A stretch of 64,000 bases of DNA, from contig JAHJWB010000003.1 of the NCBI GenBank assembly GCA_018828125.1, positions 124,001-188,000 of the forward strand, given 5' to 3'. The DNA is from Gammaproteobacteria bacterium (GTDB taxonomy: Bacteria > Pseudomonadota > Gammaproteobacteria > Burkholderiales > Burkholderiaceae_C). Shown piece after piece: positions 44,288 to 52,596 of this stretch; position 1 is the first letter of the stretch; each line of letters begins with the position of its first letter. The translations under genes were made by a program, and so were the position numbers. The notes beneath the pieces are model-generated. The model saw only the letters and a list, made by a program, of their open reading frames with translations. It was not told the DNA's origin and did no database searches.

Positions 44288-45481
44288 TCACCACCCACCG
44301 AACCGTACCCAGGTTTCTCTCACAACTGCGTTTTCCACGGCGTGGTACTCGCCATATTGAGCACCCGTAGCGCAGGCGTGGTTGGGCAGTATCCGCAGCT
44401 GCATGCCCAGCGGAAAGCGCTGCGCGATGTCGTCAGCCCCCGCCAGCAGCCCATCGGCGCGCGACAGAATGCCGTGCTCCTGGTTGGCCCCGGTCAGCAC
44501 GTAGCCGTCCAGCACCTGCCCCTCTACATCGCACACCTGCCCATAGCCATAGTCCCGCGACTGCTTTTGCGTGCCACGGTCCCGGCTCATGGCCATCCAG
44601 CCCGCGTCGACGATAGCCCAGCCTTTGTCCGCCTGGTGGCCAATCACGGTGGTCAGCACGCTCAGGGCGATGTCGTCGGTGCTGCACACGCCCACGTTGT
44701 GCATCACCAGGTCGAAGAACACGTACACGCCCGCGCGCACCTCGGTCACGCCCGTGAGGTCCTTGGCCGACAGGGCCGTGGGCGTGGAGCCCACGCTCAC
44801 CACGGAGCAGGGCAGACCTTCTGCGCGCAGGCGCTCGGCGGCGCGCACGCAGCCTGCACGCTCCTGTTCGGAAAGCGCTGTCAGGGCAGCGGGAGTGTTC
44901 AAGTCGTAGCTGCCACCGGCATGCGTCATCACTCCGGCCAGATGCATGCCGCCATTGTGCAGCGCACGGCCCACTGTAATGAGGGCAGCTTCGTCGGGCT
45001 TGATGCCGCTGCGGTGGCCGTCGGTGTCCACCTCGATCAGCACCTCGAACACCTCGCCGTGCTCGCGGCCGAAGTCCACGATGGCCTGGGCGGCGGCGAT
45101 GTTGTCGGTGACGATCTTCAGGTCGCAGCCCTGGCGGCGCAGCGCCAGCACCTGGGGCAGCTTGTGCGGAACGGTGCCCACGGCGTACAGGATGTCGGTG
45201 ATGCCGTGGGCGAAGAACTGCGCTGCCTCCTTGAGGGTGGAGACGGTGATGCCCTGCGCACCGGCGGCGATCTGCGCCTGGGTCACCGCTGGGCACTTCG
45301 CCGTCTTGGCGTGCGGGCGAAAGCGCACGCCCAGCGCGTTCATGCGCTCTTGCATGCGCTCTTGCATGCGCTCTTGCATGCGCGCGATGTTGCGCTGCAT
45401 GCGGGGCAGCTCGATCAGCGCGGCGGGGGTGTCAATCTGTGCCAGGGGTGTTCCGAGGTGGTGGGCTGTTGCTTCTTGCAT
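44288..45481 (-). CDS. DSD1/D-threonine-aldolase-like PLP enzyme (3-hydroxyaspartate dehydratase or aldolase)
   Basis: A 397-residue fold-type III PLP enzyme. N-terminal alanine-racemase-like barrel with the PLP-Lys in 'RFRPHAKTAKCP' (P-H-x-K-T), 'LIEVDTDGHRSGI', and 'VSVGSTPTAL'; the C-terminal domain carries a metal-type H-x-C pair in 'LPNHACATG'. Relatives: D-threo-3-hydroxyaspartate dehydratase (described from Delftia, same family of bacteria), beta-hydroxyaspartate aldolase BhcC, D-threonine aldolase. AAAGGAG precedes ATG 45481. Last gene of the operon. The N-terminus has a three-fold MQER repeat. Confidence 0.85.
   Translation of the reverse strand: MQEATAHHLGTPLAQIDTPAALIELPRMQRNIARMQERMQERMQERMNALGVRFRPHAKTAKCPAVTQAQIAAGAQGITVSTLKEAAQFFAHGITDILYAVGTVPHKLPQVLALRRQGCDLKIVTDNIAAAQAIVDFGREHGEVFEVLIEVDTDGHRSGIKPDEAALITVGRALHNGGMHLAGVMTHAGGSYDLNTPAALTALSEQERAGCVRAAERLRAEGLPCSVVSVGSTPTALSAKDLTGVTEVRAGVYVFFDLVMHNVGVCSTDDIALSVLTTVIGHQADKGWAIVDAGWMAMSRDRGTQKQSRDYGYGQVCDVEGQVLDGYVLTGANQEHGILSRADGLLAGADDIAQRFPLGMQLRILPNHACATGAQYGEYHAVENAVVRETWVRFGGW
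45346..45384 (-). repeat. Tandem 12-bp repeat encoding (MQER)3
   Basis: The unit CATGCGCTCTTG (plus strand) recurs about three times in a row and adds Met-Gln-Glu-Arg units in a helix that in relatives reads once. Typical of strand-slippage expansion, and in frame. Confidence 0.8.
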
Positions 45482-45508
45482 GGCGGGGGCTCCTTTTCTC
45501 TGTTGGGG

Positions 45509-46480
45509 TCAGCCTGCGAGCAGGTTGCAGAAACGCTCCATGTCCACGTTGCCACCGCTGATCAGCACGCCCACCTTCTTGCCCTTGAGCTCGGCGGCGC
45601 GTGCACGCGCGGCTGCAAATCCCAGGCAGCCCGTGGGCTCCACCACCAGCTTCATGCGGGTTGCGAAGAAGCGCATGGCGTCCACCAGCTGCGTATCGCT
45701 CACGGTGAGGATGTCGTCCACGTCGCGGCGGATGATGGGGAAGGTGATCTGGCCCAGGTGCTGCGTCTGCGCGCCATCGGCAATGGTCTGGGGCGTGTCG
45801 ATGTGCACGATGGAGCCGCTGCGAAACGACTGCTGCCCGTCATTGCCCGCCTCGGGCTCCACGCCGTAGAGCTTGCAGCGGGGCGACAGGGCGCGGGTGG
45901 ACAGGGCCGAGCCCGAGAGCAGGCCGCCGCCGCCCAGGCAGACGAAGAAGGCATCGAGCTCGCCCACTTCCTCGAACAGCTCCTTGGCAGCGGTGCCCTG
46001 GCCAGCCAGCACGTCGGCGTGGTCGTACGGCGGGATCAGGGTCAGGCCATTGCGCGCGGCCAGGTCGCGGGTGATCTGCTCGCGGTCCTGCGTGTAGCGG
46101 TCGTAGAACACCACGTTGGCGCCGTAGCCCTGTGTGGCCGCCACCTTGGCGATGGGCGCGTCCTGTGGCATCACGATCGTGGCGGGCATGCCCAGCTCGC
46201 GTGCAGCCAGCGCGATGCCCTGCGCGTGGTTGCCCGACGAGAACGCGATCACCCCGGCCTTGCGCTGGGTAGCGTCAAACTTTGCCAGTGCGTTGAAAGC
46301 GCCCCGGAACTTGAAAGCACCCATGCGCTGCAGGTTCTCGCACTTGAAGAACACCTGGGCGCCCATCTCATCGTCGAGGATGCGCGAGGTGAGCACCGGC
46401 GTGCGGTGCGCGTGGCCTGCAATGCGGCCGGCGGCGGCTACCACGTCGTCATAGGTCGGGAGTGTCAGGGTAGTGGTCAT
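45509..46480 (-). CDS. Threo-3-hydroxyaspartate ammonia-lyase / serine-threonine dehydratase-like
   Basis: A 323-residue fold-type II PLP enzyme. PLP-Lys in 'MGAFKFRGAFNAL' (K-F-R-G), 'VIAFSSGNHAQGIALAA' (S-S-G-N-H), and the phosphate-binding glycine loop 'VCLGGGGLLSGSALS'. 'VLISGGNVDMERF' is the C-terminal motif. Close relatives are L-threo-3-hydroxyaspartate dehydratase and beta-hydroxyaspartate dehydratase BhcB, which yield iminosuccinate or oxaloacetate and ammonia. Start at ATG 46480. Located between the reductase gene and the DSD1-like gene; the 27-base gap to the latter indicates an operon. Confidence 0.88.
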   Translation of the reverse strand: MTTTLTLPTYDDVVAAAGRIAGHAHRTPVLTSRILDDEMGAQVFFKCENLQRMGAFKFRGAFNALAKFDATQRKAGVIAFSSGNHAQGIALAARELGMPATIVMPQDAPIAKVAATQGYGANVVFYDRYTQDREQITRDLAARNGLTLIPPYDHADVLAGQGTAAKELFEEVGELDAFFVCLGGGGLLSGSALSTRALSPRCKLYGVEPEAGNDGQQSFRSGSIVHIDTPQTIADGAQTQHLGQITFPIIRRDVDDILTVSDTQLVDAMRFFATRMKLVVEPTGCLGFAAARARAAELKGKKVGVLISGGNVDMERFCNLLAG

Positions 46481-46568
46481 GGTGTTGCGAAGTCCAAGTG
46501 GTTGCAAAGGAGGCGGTAAGCAGGGAAGAGGAGCAGGAAGAAGAAAAAGGTGGAGGTGCTGCAGCCGA

Positions 46569-47567
46569 TCACCACGGCCAGTCGATGCGTGTGCCCAGGC
46601 CCTGCGCCATGGCCTGCGTATGCAGCATGCGGGCCACGGTCAGGTCCTGGAGGGCCAGGCCGGTCATATCAAAAACAGTGATGTCATCGGCGCTGCGCCG
46701 CACCGCAATCTGGCCGGTGAGCACGTCCCCCAGCTCGGTGCAGGGCAGCTCGGAGGGTGCCCACTGCGCTTCGCCGATCTGGCGGGCCTGAGTGGCATCG
46801 TCCACAAACAGCCGCGTACGCTGCAGCAGGCCCTCGGGCAGCTCGCGTTTGCCTTGGGTGTCGGTGCCCAAGGCATTGATGTGGGTGCCGGGCTGCACCG
46901 CGTCGGCGTGGAACAAGGGGCCGCCGCCGGGTGTGGCGGTGATCACCACGTCGCTGGCGGCCACGGCGGCATTCACGTCGCAGGCCTGCGCAATGTCGCA
47001 ATGGTCGGCAAACGCCGCTTCAAAGGCTGGTGCGCGCTGGCCGTTGTGCGTAGCATAGCGCACGCTGCGCAGCGTGGGCAGGGCGGCCAGCGCATGGCGC
47101 AGTTGCGCGCGGGCCTGCACACCGGTGCCGAAGATACATACCCGTTCGCTGTTGGGGCGGGCCAGTTGCAGCAGGCCCAACGCGCCTGCTGCGCCCGTGC
47201 GCTCGGTGGTGATGGCGTTGCCGTCCAGCACGCACAGTGGGCGGCCCGTGGCGGGGTCGATGAGCAAGACGGTGGCCTGGTGCGGCTCACTGCCGCGTGC
47301 GCGGTTGGCAGGCCAAAAGCCCGCGGCCTTGAAGCCCAGCAGGCCCTGGCTGGACACATCGCCCGCCTTGATGCCAAACACCCCGCCCGTGGGCAGTGCC
47401 TCGCGCACCACCGGGAAGACGCGGCCCGCGCGCTGGCTGTGCAGGGTAAAGGCCTCGCGCACGGCGGCCAGCACAGCCTGCGGCTGCAGCAGGGCGATGA
47501 CCTGGTGCGTGTCGAGCAGCAGCAGTTGCTGCGCGGAAGTTGCAGGGGGTGTATGGGGCGCGGCCAT
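46569..47567 (-). CDS. Ornithine cyclodeaminase/mu-crystallin family reductase (iminosuccinate reductase-like)
   Basis: A 332-residue NAD(P)-dependent enzyme. 'VFPVVREALPTGGVFGIKAGDVSSQGLLGFKAAGFW' holds the substrate-side Lys/Arg residues; the Rossmann motif is 'RVCIFGTGVQARAQLRHAL'; 'DVVITATPGGGPLFHADAVQPGTHINALGTDTQGKREL' and 'DITVFDMTGLALQDLTVARML' are family signatures. BhcD in the Paracoccus beta-hydroxyaspartate cycle belongs to this family and reduces iminosuccinate to aspartate. Such a role fits the neighbours but other imine substrates are possible. Starts 7 bases after the regulator's stop. Confidence 0.87.
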   Translation of the reverse strand: MAAPHTPPATSAQQLLLLDTHQVIALLQPQAVLAAVREAFTLHSQRAGRVFPVVREALPTGGVFGIKAGDVSSQGLLGFKAAGFWPANRARGSEPHQATVLLIDPATGRPLCVLDGNAITTERTGAAGALGLLQLARPNSERVCIFGTGVQARAQLRHALAALPTLRSVRYATHNGQRAPAFEAAFADHCDIAQACDVNAAVAASDVVITATPGGGPLFHADAVQPGTHINALGTDTQGKRELPEGLLQRTRLFVDDATQARQIGEAQWAPSELPCTELGDVLTGQIAVRRSADDITVFDMTGLALQDLTVARMLHTQAMAQGLGTRIDWPW

Positions 47568-47574
47568 GGTGTAG

Positions 47575-48258
47575 TTACCTCACGTCGCCGTACACGGTGG
47601 CGCGCGATACACCCAGATGTTGGGCCACCACCTCCATCGCGCGGCGCACTTCGAGGATGCCCGAGTCCTTGAGTTCGCGCAGTAGCGCGCGCCGCTCGGC
47701 CGCCTTCAGCGCGCGCGGCGCGGTGGAAAGGCGTGCCGCAAACTGGTCGATGCGCTGGCGGATGGCCTCGGCGCCCGCGGGGTCCAGGGTCTCGCTGAGA
47801 CCCGTCTCACCCGTAATGGCCGTGAACTGGCCCACCACACTTTGCAGACTGCGGAACTGCGTGAGGTCGACATTCAGGCACAGCGCCGCAATGTAGTGGC
47901 CAGAAGCATCCTTGATGCCCACGGACGTGCTTTTGGCCTGGCGGCCATCAGCGAACTGGTTGGCATAGTTGGCAATCACCTGCGGGTAGTCGGGGTCCGC
48001 GATGCGGGCCAGGCCCAGTTCGGTGGTCGGGTCGCCCACGTCACGGCCCGAAAGGTTGTTGTGGATGGCCAGGATGGAGTGTTTGGGGTCGAGCAGGTCA
48101 TGCACCACCACCTCGCAGAACGGCGCAAATGTGGCAGCCAGGCCTTGCGCGATCTGTTCGATCTGGCTGAGCAGGGCGGCCTGCTCACCGGTGCGCGCAG
48201 GGGCGCGATGTGCGACGCGGGTGGATGGCGAGGAGCGGGGAAGGGTTTTGTCAGGCAT
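47575..48258 (-). CDS. YheO/DauR-type transcriptional regulator
   Basis: A 227-residue regulator with an N-terminal PAS-like YheO domain ('LAATFAPFCEVVVHDLLDPKHSILAIHNNLSGRDVGDPTTELGL', 'KSTSVGIKDASGHYIAALCLNVDL') and a C-terminal helix-turn-helix 'LKDSGILEVRRAMEVVAQHLGVSRATVYGDVR'. DauR in Pseudomonas represses a D-amino-acid catabolic operon. First gene of the hydroxyaspartate-type operon; its promoter overlaps a perfect inverted repeat, consistent with autoregulation. The ATG lies only 6 bases after the -10 box, implying a leaderless mRNA. Confidence 0.88.
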   Translation of the reverse strand: MPDKTLPRSSPSTRVAHRAPARTGEQAALLSQIEQIAQGLAATFAPFCEVVVHDLLDPKHSILAIHNNLSGRDVGDPTTELGLARIADPDYPQVIANYANQFADGRQAKSTSVGIKDASGHYIAALCLNVDLTQFRSLQSVVGQFTAITGETGLSETLDPAGAEAIRQRIDQFAARLSTAPRALKAAERRALLRELKDSGILEVRRAMEVVAQHLGVSRATVYGDVR

Positions 48259-48293
48259 GTCGACAATTTATCCAGTTTTGGATAAATTGTCAA
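48259..48293 (-). promoter_or_regulatory. Promoter with overlapping 12-bp inverted-repeat operator
   Basis: Minus strand: TTGACA (48293-48288), 17-base spacer, TAAATT (48270-48265), then 6 bases to the ATG at 48258. The inverted repeat GACAATTTATCC-agtttt-GGATAAATTGTC (48262-48291) covers both boxes, so a bound dimer would shut the promoter. The start point would fall at or next to the A of ATG. Confidence 0.75.
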
Positions 48294-48358
48294 AAAATGG
48301 ACAAAACGTCTATCAACTTGCCAGTGCGGCGTTCATCGCTTGCGGTAGGCGCAGAGGT

Positions 48359-49189
48359 TCAGTGGGCGAGTGCAGGGCGCTTGAAAAACGCGTCCAGTGC
48401 GGGTATCAGCGTTGGAAATTCTTGCGCGAATCTCTCGCGGTTCACAAAATACGCCTCGCAGGCCACGGCAAAAAACTCGGACTGCGATGTGGCGCCATAC
48501 GCGTCCAGCCAGGGGCGCTCTGTTCCAAAGCGCTCGGACAGGATCACGCGCTCCCGGAACTGTTCGTACGCGGGTTCCCAGGCGGCCCACCATGCGCCGT
48601 AGGCCGCGCGGCCACTGCGGGTGCCCAGAAAACCTGCGGGCAGGGGCGGGCAGCCGTTGGGCTGGCCACTGCGCATGTCGAGCTTGTGCACAAACTCATG
48701 CACCACCACGTTGTGGCCGCGCGCCGTGTTTTCGGCCGCGTTGGCGATGTGTTGCCAGCTGAGCATGATCGGGCCGCGCTCCATGGCCTCGCCCAGCAGC
48801 ACCTGAGTGTGTTCGTGCACCACGCCGGCTTCGTCCACGGTCTGGCGGCGCGCCACGGCTTCACCCGGGTGCAGCACGATGGTGACGAAATCGTCGTACC
48901 AGTCCAGCGCCTTGGCTGGGTCGCCCCAGTGCAGCAGCGGCAGGCAGGCCTGTGCGGCAATGTCGATGGCCATGGCGTCGGTCACCTCCAAGCCGTGCGC
49001 CCCGTGGAACTGTTTGTGGTGCAGAAACAAGGCGCTGATGGCGCGCAGCTTGGACTGGTCGTGCAGCGACAGGGTGGCCAGAAACGGGTAGCGGTGCAGT
49101 GTCTGGAGCCACAGCGCAGCGGAGATGTCGGGCACGGGCGCCACAGTGGCGCGAACGCGGCTCCAGAGTCGATGGAGAAGAGGGGGCAT
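48359..49189 (-). CDS. mtfA: Mlc titration factor A / M90 zinc peptidase
   Basis: A 276-residue cytoplasmic zinc peptidase. The metal motif is 'GHNVVVHEFVHKLDMRSG' (H-E-x-x-H) with a downstream Glu in 'SQSEFFAVACEAYF'. 'ALFLHHKQFHGAHGLEVTDAMAIDIAAQACLPLLH' and 'WYDDFVTIVLHPGEAV' are conserved. E. coli MtfA binds the Mlc repressor and so affects ptsG. Start at ATG 49189. Last gene of the six-gene run headed by the TPR protein. Confidence 0.9.
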   Translation of the reverse strand: MPPLLHRLWSRVRATVAPVPDISAALWLQTLHRYPFLATLSLHDQSKLRAISALFLHHKQFHGAHGLEVTDAMAIDIAAQACLPLLHWGDPAKALDWYDDFVTIVLHPGEAVARRQTVDEAGVVHEHTQVLLGEAMERGPIMLSWQHIANAAENTARGHNVVVHEFVHKLDMRSGQPNGCPPLPAGFLGTRSGRAAYGAWWAAWEPAYEQFRERVILSERFGTERPWLDAYGATSQSEFFAVACEAYFVNRERFAQEFPTLIPALDAFFKRPALAH

Positions 49190-49224
49190 GGCGATCAGGT
49201 GGCAGGAGGTCAGCCCCGCGCAGT

Positions 49225-50037
49225 TCAAGATCGCTCGTACATGGGGACCAGAGGGATGCGTTCCAAGCCCGCAACGGACAAACGCAGTGTTTCTGCACGG
49301 GGAGGTAATGCAGCGGCATCCCAGTCGCTGAGCACCACCCGCTGGAGGCCGGGGGCCAGCCCATGGTGGGCCGGCCGGTGGGTGTGGCCGTGGATGAGCG
49401 TGTGGGCCTGCGCCGCCTGCAACCAGGCGATGGCGGCGGGGCCATCCACATCCGCATAGGTAGCACCCGACTGTTTTCGCGCCTCGCTCTCCTGGCGGAT
49501 GCCGCGTGCCTGCGCGCGACGCATGGCCAGGGGCTGGGACAGAAATTGCGTTTGCCACGCCTCGCTGCGTGCCTGCACCCGAAAGCGCTGGTAGTCCACG
49601 TCGTCCAGGCACAACAGATCACCGTGGCTGAGCACGAATCGCTGGCCGCCAAACCCCAGCACCGCAGGGTCCGAAAGGCCCGTGACGCCGCAGTGGGCAA
49701 GGAACGCCGGACCCGCGAGAAAGTCCCGGTTGCCGTGCATGAAATACACGGGCATGCGTTGTGCAGCGGTTTTTAGCGCCGCGCAGGCCTGGGCTTCAAA
49801 GCTGCCGGGTTCCCGCAACGCATCGTCGCCCACCCATACCTCGAACAGGTCGCCGAGGATAAACAAGGCGTCGGCCTCTACAGTCGCGAGGTAACGCTCG
49901 AATGCGGCGACGGTAGCGGGCTCGCTGGTCTGCAGGTGCAGGTCGGAAATGAAATCGACCGTGCGCCAGTGCGAAGGAGCGGCGAGCTCCTCGAACCGGG
50001 GCACGGTCGTGGTCTGATCAGGCATGAAGGCCGGCAT
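49225..50037 (-). CDS. lpxH: UDP-2,3-diacylglucosamine diphosphatase
   Basis: A 270-residue Mn-dependent phosphoesterase of lipid A synthesis, hydrolysing UDP-2,3-diacylglucosamine to lipid X and UMP at the inner membrane. Calcineurin-type motifs: 'DFISDLHLQ' (D-x-H), 'LFILGDLFEVWVGDD' (G-D), 'HGNRDFL' (G-N-R-D), 'LSHGDLL' and 'IHGHTHRPAHH' (G-H-x-H). ATG 50037 is preceded by GAGGG. A family-2 GC-rich repeat separates it from ppiB. Confidence 0.94.
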   Translation of the reverse strand: MPAFMPDQTTTVPRFEELAAPSHWRTVDFISDLHLQTSEPATVAAFERYLATVEADALFILGDLFEVWVGDDALREPGSFEAQACAALKTAAQRMPVYFMHGNRDFLAGPAFLAHCGVTGLSDPAVLGFGGQRFVLSHGDLLCLDDVDYQRFRVQARSEAWQTQFLSQPLAMRRAQARGIRQESEARKQSGATYADVDGPAAIAWLQAAQAHTLIHGHTHRPAHHGLAPGLQRVVLSDWDAAALPPRAETLRLSVAGLERIPLVPMYERS

Positions 50038-50044
50038 CGCCAGC

Positions 50045-50112
50045 CCTCAGTCGCCGCCGGGCCGCCCCAAGGCGTCTGCGGCCCCCTCGGGGGGCAGCGC
50101 AGCACACGAAGT
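50045..50112 (-). repeat. Family-2 GC-rich repeat, diverged copy 3
   Basis: Minus strand reads GCTGCCCCCCGAGGGGGCCGC, then CCTTGGGGCGGCCC, ending near GACTGAGG. Same order of stems as the copies at 11381 and 20426 but more diverged. It follows the ppiB stop and reaches into the leader of lpxH. Confidence 0.55.
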
Positions 50113-50126
50113 GGCAAGCGTCGGGG

Positions 50127-50633
50127 TCACAGTGCGACGGCCTTCTCGATCACGACGTCTTCCTTCGGCACGTCGTCATGGAAACCCTTGCGGCCTGCGG
50201 GCACGGCCTTGATCTTGTCTACTACGTCAGCGCCGCCCACCACCTTGCCAAACACGGCGTAGCCCCAGCCTTGGGCGGAGGGAGCAGTGTGGTTCAGAAA
50301 GCCGTTGTCGGCCACGTTGATGAAGAACTGTGCGGTGGCCGAGTGCGGGTCGCTCGTGCGGGCCATGGCCACGGTGTAGTTGGCGTTCTTGAGGCCGTTG
50401 TTGGCTTCGTTCTCGATGGGCGCGTCAGACGTCTTTTGCGTCATGCCGGGCTCAAAGCCGCCGCCTTGCACCATGAAGCCGGGGATCACACGGTGAAAGA
50501 TGGTGTTGTTGTAGTGGCCCTTGTTCACGTAGGCCAAAAAGTTTTCAACCGACTTGGGCGCTTTGGCTGCGTCGAGTTCGAGGGTGATGACGCCGTAGTT
50601 GGCGATGTGCAGTTCGACTTGGGGGTTGCTCAT
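50127..50633 (-). CDS. ppiB: Cytoplasmic peptidyl-prolyl cis-trans isomerase B (cyclophilin)
   Basis: A 168-residue cyclophilin. '[29 protein letters not shown]' contains the catalytic Arg (F-H-R) and Q-G-G-G; '[26 protein letters not shown]' and '[20 protein letters not shown]' complete the active site. No signal peptide, unlike its upstream paralogue. ATG 50633 with AAGGAAG upstream. It starts 26 bases after the exported cyclophilin gene. Confidence 0.94.
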   Translation of the reverse strand: MSNPQVELHIANYGVITLELDAAKAPKSVENFLAYVNKGHYNNTIFHRVIPGFMVQGGGFEPGMTQKTSDAPIENEANNGLKNANYTVAMARTSDPHSATAQFFINVADNGFLNHTAPSAQGWGYAVFGKVVGGADVVDKIKAVPAGRKGFHDDVPKEDVVIEKAVAL

Positions 50634-50659
50634 GGCAATGCTTCCTTCTAAAAATTTAC

Positions 50660-51241
50660 TCACTTCACCACGGTGGCGGAAGTGATGGTGACGGGGGTGG
50701 TCGGCACGTTCTGGTGGCCGCCCTTGTTGCCAACGGCAACGGCTTTGATCTTGTCCACCACCGCCGTGCCTTCAACCACCTTGCCGAATACGGCATAACC
50801 GTGGCCGTCGGGCTGGGGTGCGTTGAGCATCGCGTTGTCCTTCACGTTGATGAAGAACTGCGAGGTGGCCGAGTTGGGGTTGCCCGTGCGCGCCATCGCG
50901 ATGGTGTAGGTGTCGTTCTTGAGGCCGTTGTTGGCTTCCAGCGGGATCGGGGGTTTGGTGGCTTTTTGCTGCATGTCAGCCGTGAAGCCGCCGCCCTGGA
51001 TCATGAAGCCGTCCATCACCCGGTGGAAAACGGTGCCGTCGTAGTGCTTGTCGTTGACGTAGGCCAGAAAGTTCTCGACCGTCTTGGGGGCCTTGGCGGG
51101 GTCCAGTTGCACCACGATGTCGCCCATCGACGTTGCCAGCTTGACCTTGGGGGCGGTCTGTGCTTGCACGGATGCTACTGAAAACATAGCTGTAAGCGCA
51201 ATGCTAGCAAGCGCCAGGGTCGAATTTCTTCTGGAAATCAT
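50660..51241 (-). CDS. Periplasmic cyclophilin (PpiA-like) with repeat-derived signal peptide
   Basis: A 193-residue exported cyclophilin. Catalytic segments '[15 protein letters not shown]' and '[22 protein letters not shown]' are intact. The signal peptide [23 protein letters not shown] is mostly encoded by a diverged copy of the palindromic repeat (51181-51227). The ATG overlaps the stop of the L,D-transpeptidase gene (ATGA) and uses AAGGAG within that gene's last codons. Expected to help fold outer-membrane and periplasmic proteins. Confidence 0.93.
   Translation of the reverse strand: MISRRNSTLALASIALTAMFSVASVQAQTAPKVKLATSMGDIVVQLDPAKAPKTVENFLAYVNDKHYDGTVFHRVMDGFMIQGGGFTADMQQKATKPPIPLEANNGLKNDTYTIAMARTGNPNSATSQFFINVKDNAMLNAPQPDGHGYAVFGKVVEGTAVVDKIKAVAVGNKGGHQNVPTTPVTITSATVVK
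51181..51227 (-). repeat. Family-1 palindromic repeat, copy 11, inside a signal-peptide sequence
   Basis: Minus strand: AAATTCGACC, CTGGCGCTTGCTAGCATTGC, GCTTACAGCTATGTTTT. Left arm, GCGCTTG core half and CAGCTATG right end line up with other copies; the second core half is partly diverged. Confidence 0.65.
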
Positions 51242-52536
51242 CCAATCACTCCTTCGAAAAATATTTGCCATTGTTGGCCACGTCGCGTCCAGTATTGGCG
51301 CTTGACGGGGCCGGTGCGCGCGCCTTCGGCGACTTCGCCGAACGTTACCACCATGGTGTCGGCCGAGTCGGTCCACCGCAGGTAAGACTTGTCCTTGAGG
51401 TGGAGTTCCCGGCCACGCAGGGCGCGGGTCTCTGCCTGCAACACCGAGGTCCATTCCGACAGCGGCTTCTTGCGGTAGCTTTGAAAGTCAGGGGCATAAA
51501 ACCCCAGCAGGCGCTTCATGTCGCCTTCGGTCTTGGCGCTGCGCCAGGCAGTGAGCACTGCTTCAAATGCCTTGCGGTCTGCCTGCACGCTGTGGGGCGC
51601 GACCCACTGCAGTTGCCGCGCAATGACGACGGGGGTGGACCGGGGCTCCACCGTGCGCAAGATGCGCTCCAGGTCGGGGTTGGCCAGCACCAGGCAGCCA
51701 TCCGTGGCCAACGGCGCCCGCGCAAACTGGTCGGGCGGTGTGCCATGCAGCCAGATGCCGCTGCCTGTTTTGCCGCGGCTCAGGTCCAGCGGGTTGGGGT
51801 AGTTGATGGGCAGTGCGCCGATGCCGTAAAAGTCCTTGAGTGTGGCGGGGTCCAGGCGACTGGTGATGAAGTACACGCCCAGCGGCGTGCGCTGGTCACC
51901 TTCCACCGTCTTTTCGATGCCGAGCTTGCCGACCGAGGCGTAGTAGTCGGCGACCAGTCGCAGGCCCGCCGGGGTGTTCTCGAACAGGTACAGACGCGAA
52001 CGCGATGCGTCAATCGCGATGGCGTGGCGCGAGCGGGGAGAGAGTTCCAGAAACTGCGCTGGAATCGTGTGCGCCGGAGGGCGGCTGCGCTGCGCATCGA
52101 CACGCTGGCGGGATTCGGTGCGCAGCTCTTCCAGCGTGGTGGCCGCTTGGATGCTGCGGGCGGAATCCGGTTCAGGCAGGTCGCCCAGGCGGCGGATGGG
52201 GCGCGTGCGAGCCGTCAGCAGGTCGCCTACGGCCAACTGCGCCAGCTGAAAGTTGGGGTAGTCACTTGCCAAGCTTTCGGCCTGTTTGAGGGCCTCGCGC
52301 CCGCGGCCTTCGGCGATGAGCTTGTACACCGCCAGCAAGCGGGCTTCGGCCTGGCCGTCACGCAAGTTGCTGCCGGCAGCGGATGTGGGCACCGAGGCTG
52401 GAGCGGGCGGCGCAGGGCCCCGCGCCACGTTGGTTTGCGACAGCGCAGGTGGAGTCTGCAGCAGCGCCGCCCATACTAAAACGCCGACCAGCGTCTGTCG
52501 GCTGCGCGGGTTCCAGTGCACAGAGGTTTGCGGCAT
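51238..52536 (-). CDS. L,D-transpeptidase (YkuD) with NTF2-like C-terminal domain
   Basis: A 432-residue envelope enzyme making 3-3 crosslinks in peptidoglycan or attaching proteins to it. Signal peptide about 1-34. Residues about 55-110 look like a TPR-type helical segment. The YkuD domain ends with the catalytic '[20 protein letters not shown]' region and Cys ('[11 protein letters not shown]'). The final 110 residues ('[28 protein letters not shown]' to '[10 protein letters not shown]') resemble the Cds6-type NTF2-like domain also found at the end of the upstream TPR protein. Confidence 0.9.
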   Translation of the reverse strand: MPQTSVHWNPRSRQTLVGVLVWAALLQTPPALSQTNVARGPAPPAPASVPTSAAGSNLRDGQAEARLLAVYKLIAEGRGREALKQAESLASDYPNFQLAQLAVGDLLTARTRPIRRLGDLPEPDSARSIQAATTLEELRTESRQRVDAQRSRPPAHTIPAQFLELSPRSRHAIAIDASRSRLYLFENTPAGLRLVADYYASVGKLGIEKTVEGDQRTPLGVYFITSRLDPATLKDFYGIGALPINYPNPLDLSRGKTGSGIWLHGTPPDQFARAPLATDGCLVLANPDLERILRTVEPRSTPVVIARQLQWVAPHSVQADRKAFEAVLTAWRSAKTEGDMKRLLGFYAPDFQSYRKKPLSEWTSVLQAETRALRGRELHLKDKSYLRWTDSADTMVVTFGEVAEGARTGPVKRQYWTRRGQQWQIFFEGVIG

Positions 52537-52596
52537 CTCAGGGCAGCAAAAAAAACGCCCGCGCTCCAGGCGCAGGCGCGGCGGCGGAGGTCATGA

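Noticed and set aside
44342..46519. 725-residue plus-strand frame across the hydroxyaspartate-type operon
   Set aside because: It spans two real minus-strand PLP enzyme genes and an intergenic gap, which a shadow in high-GC DNA can do; no domain is visible.
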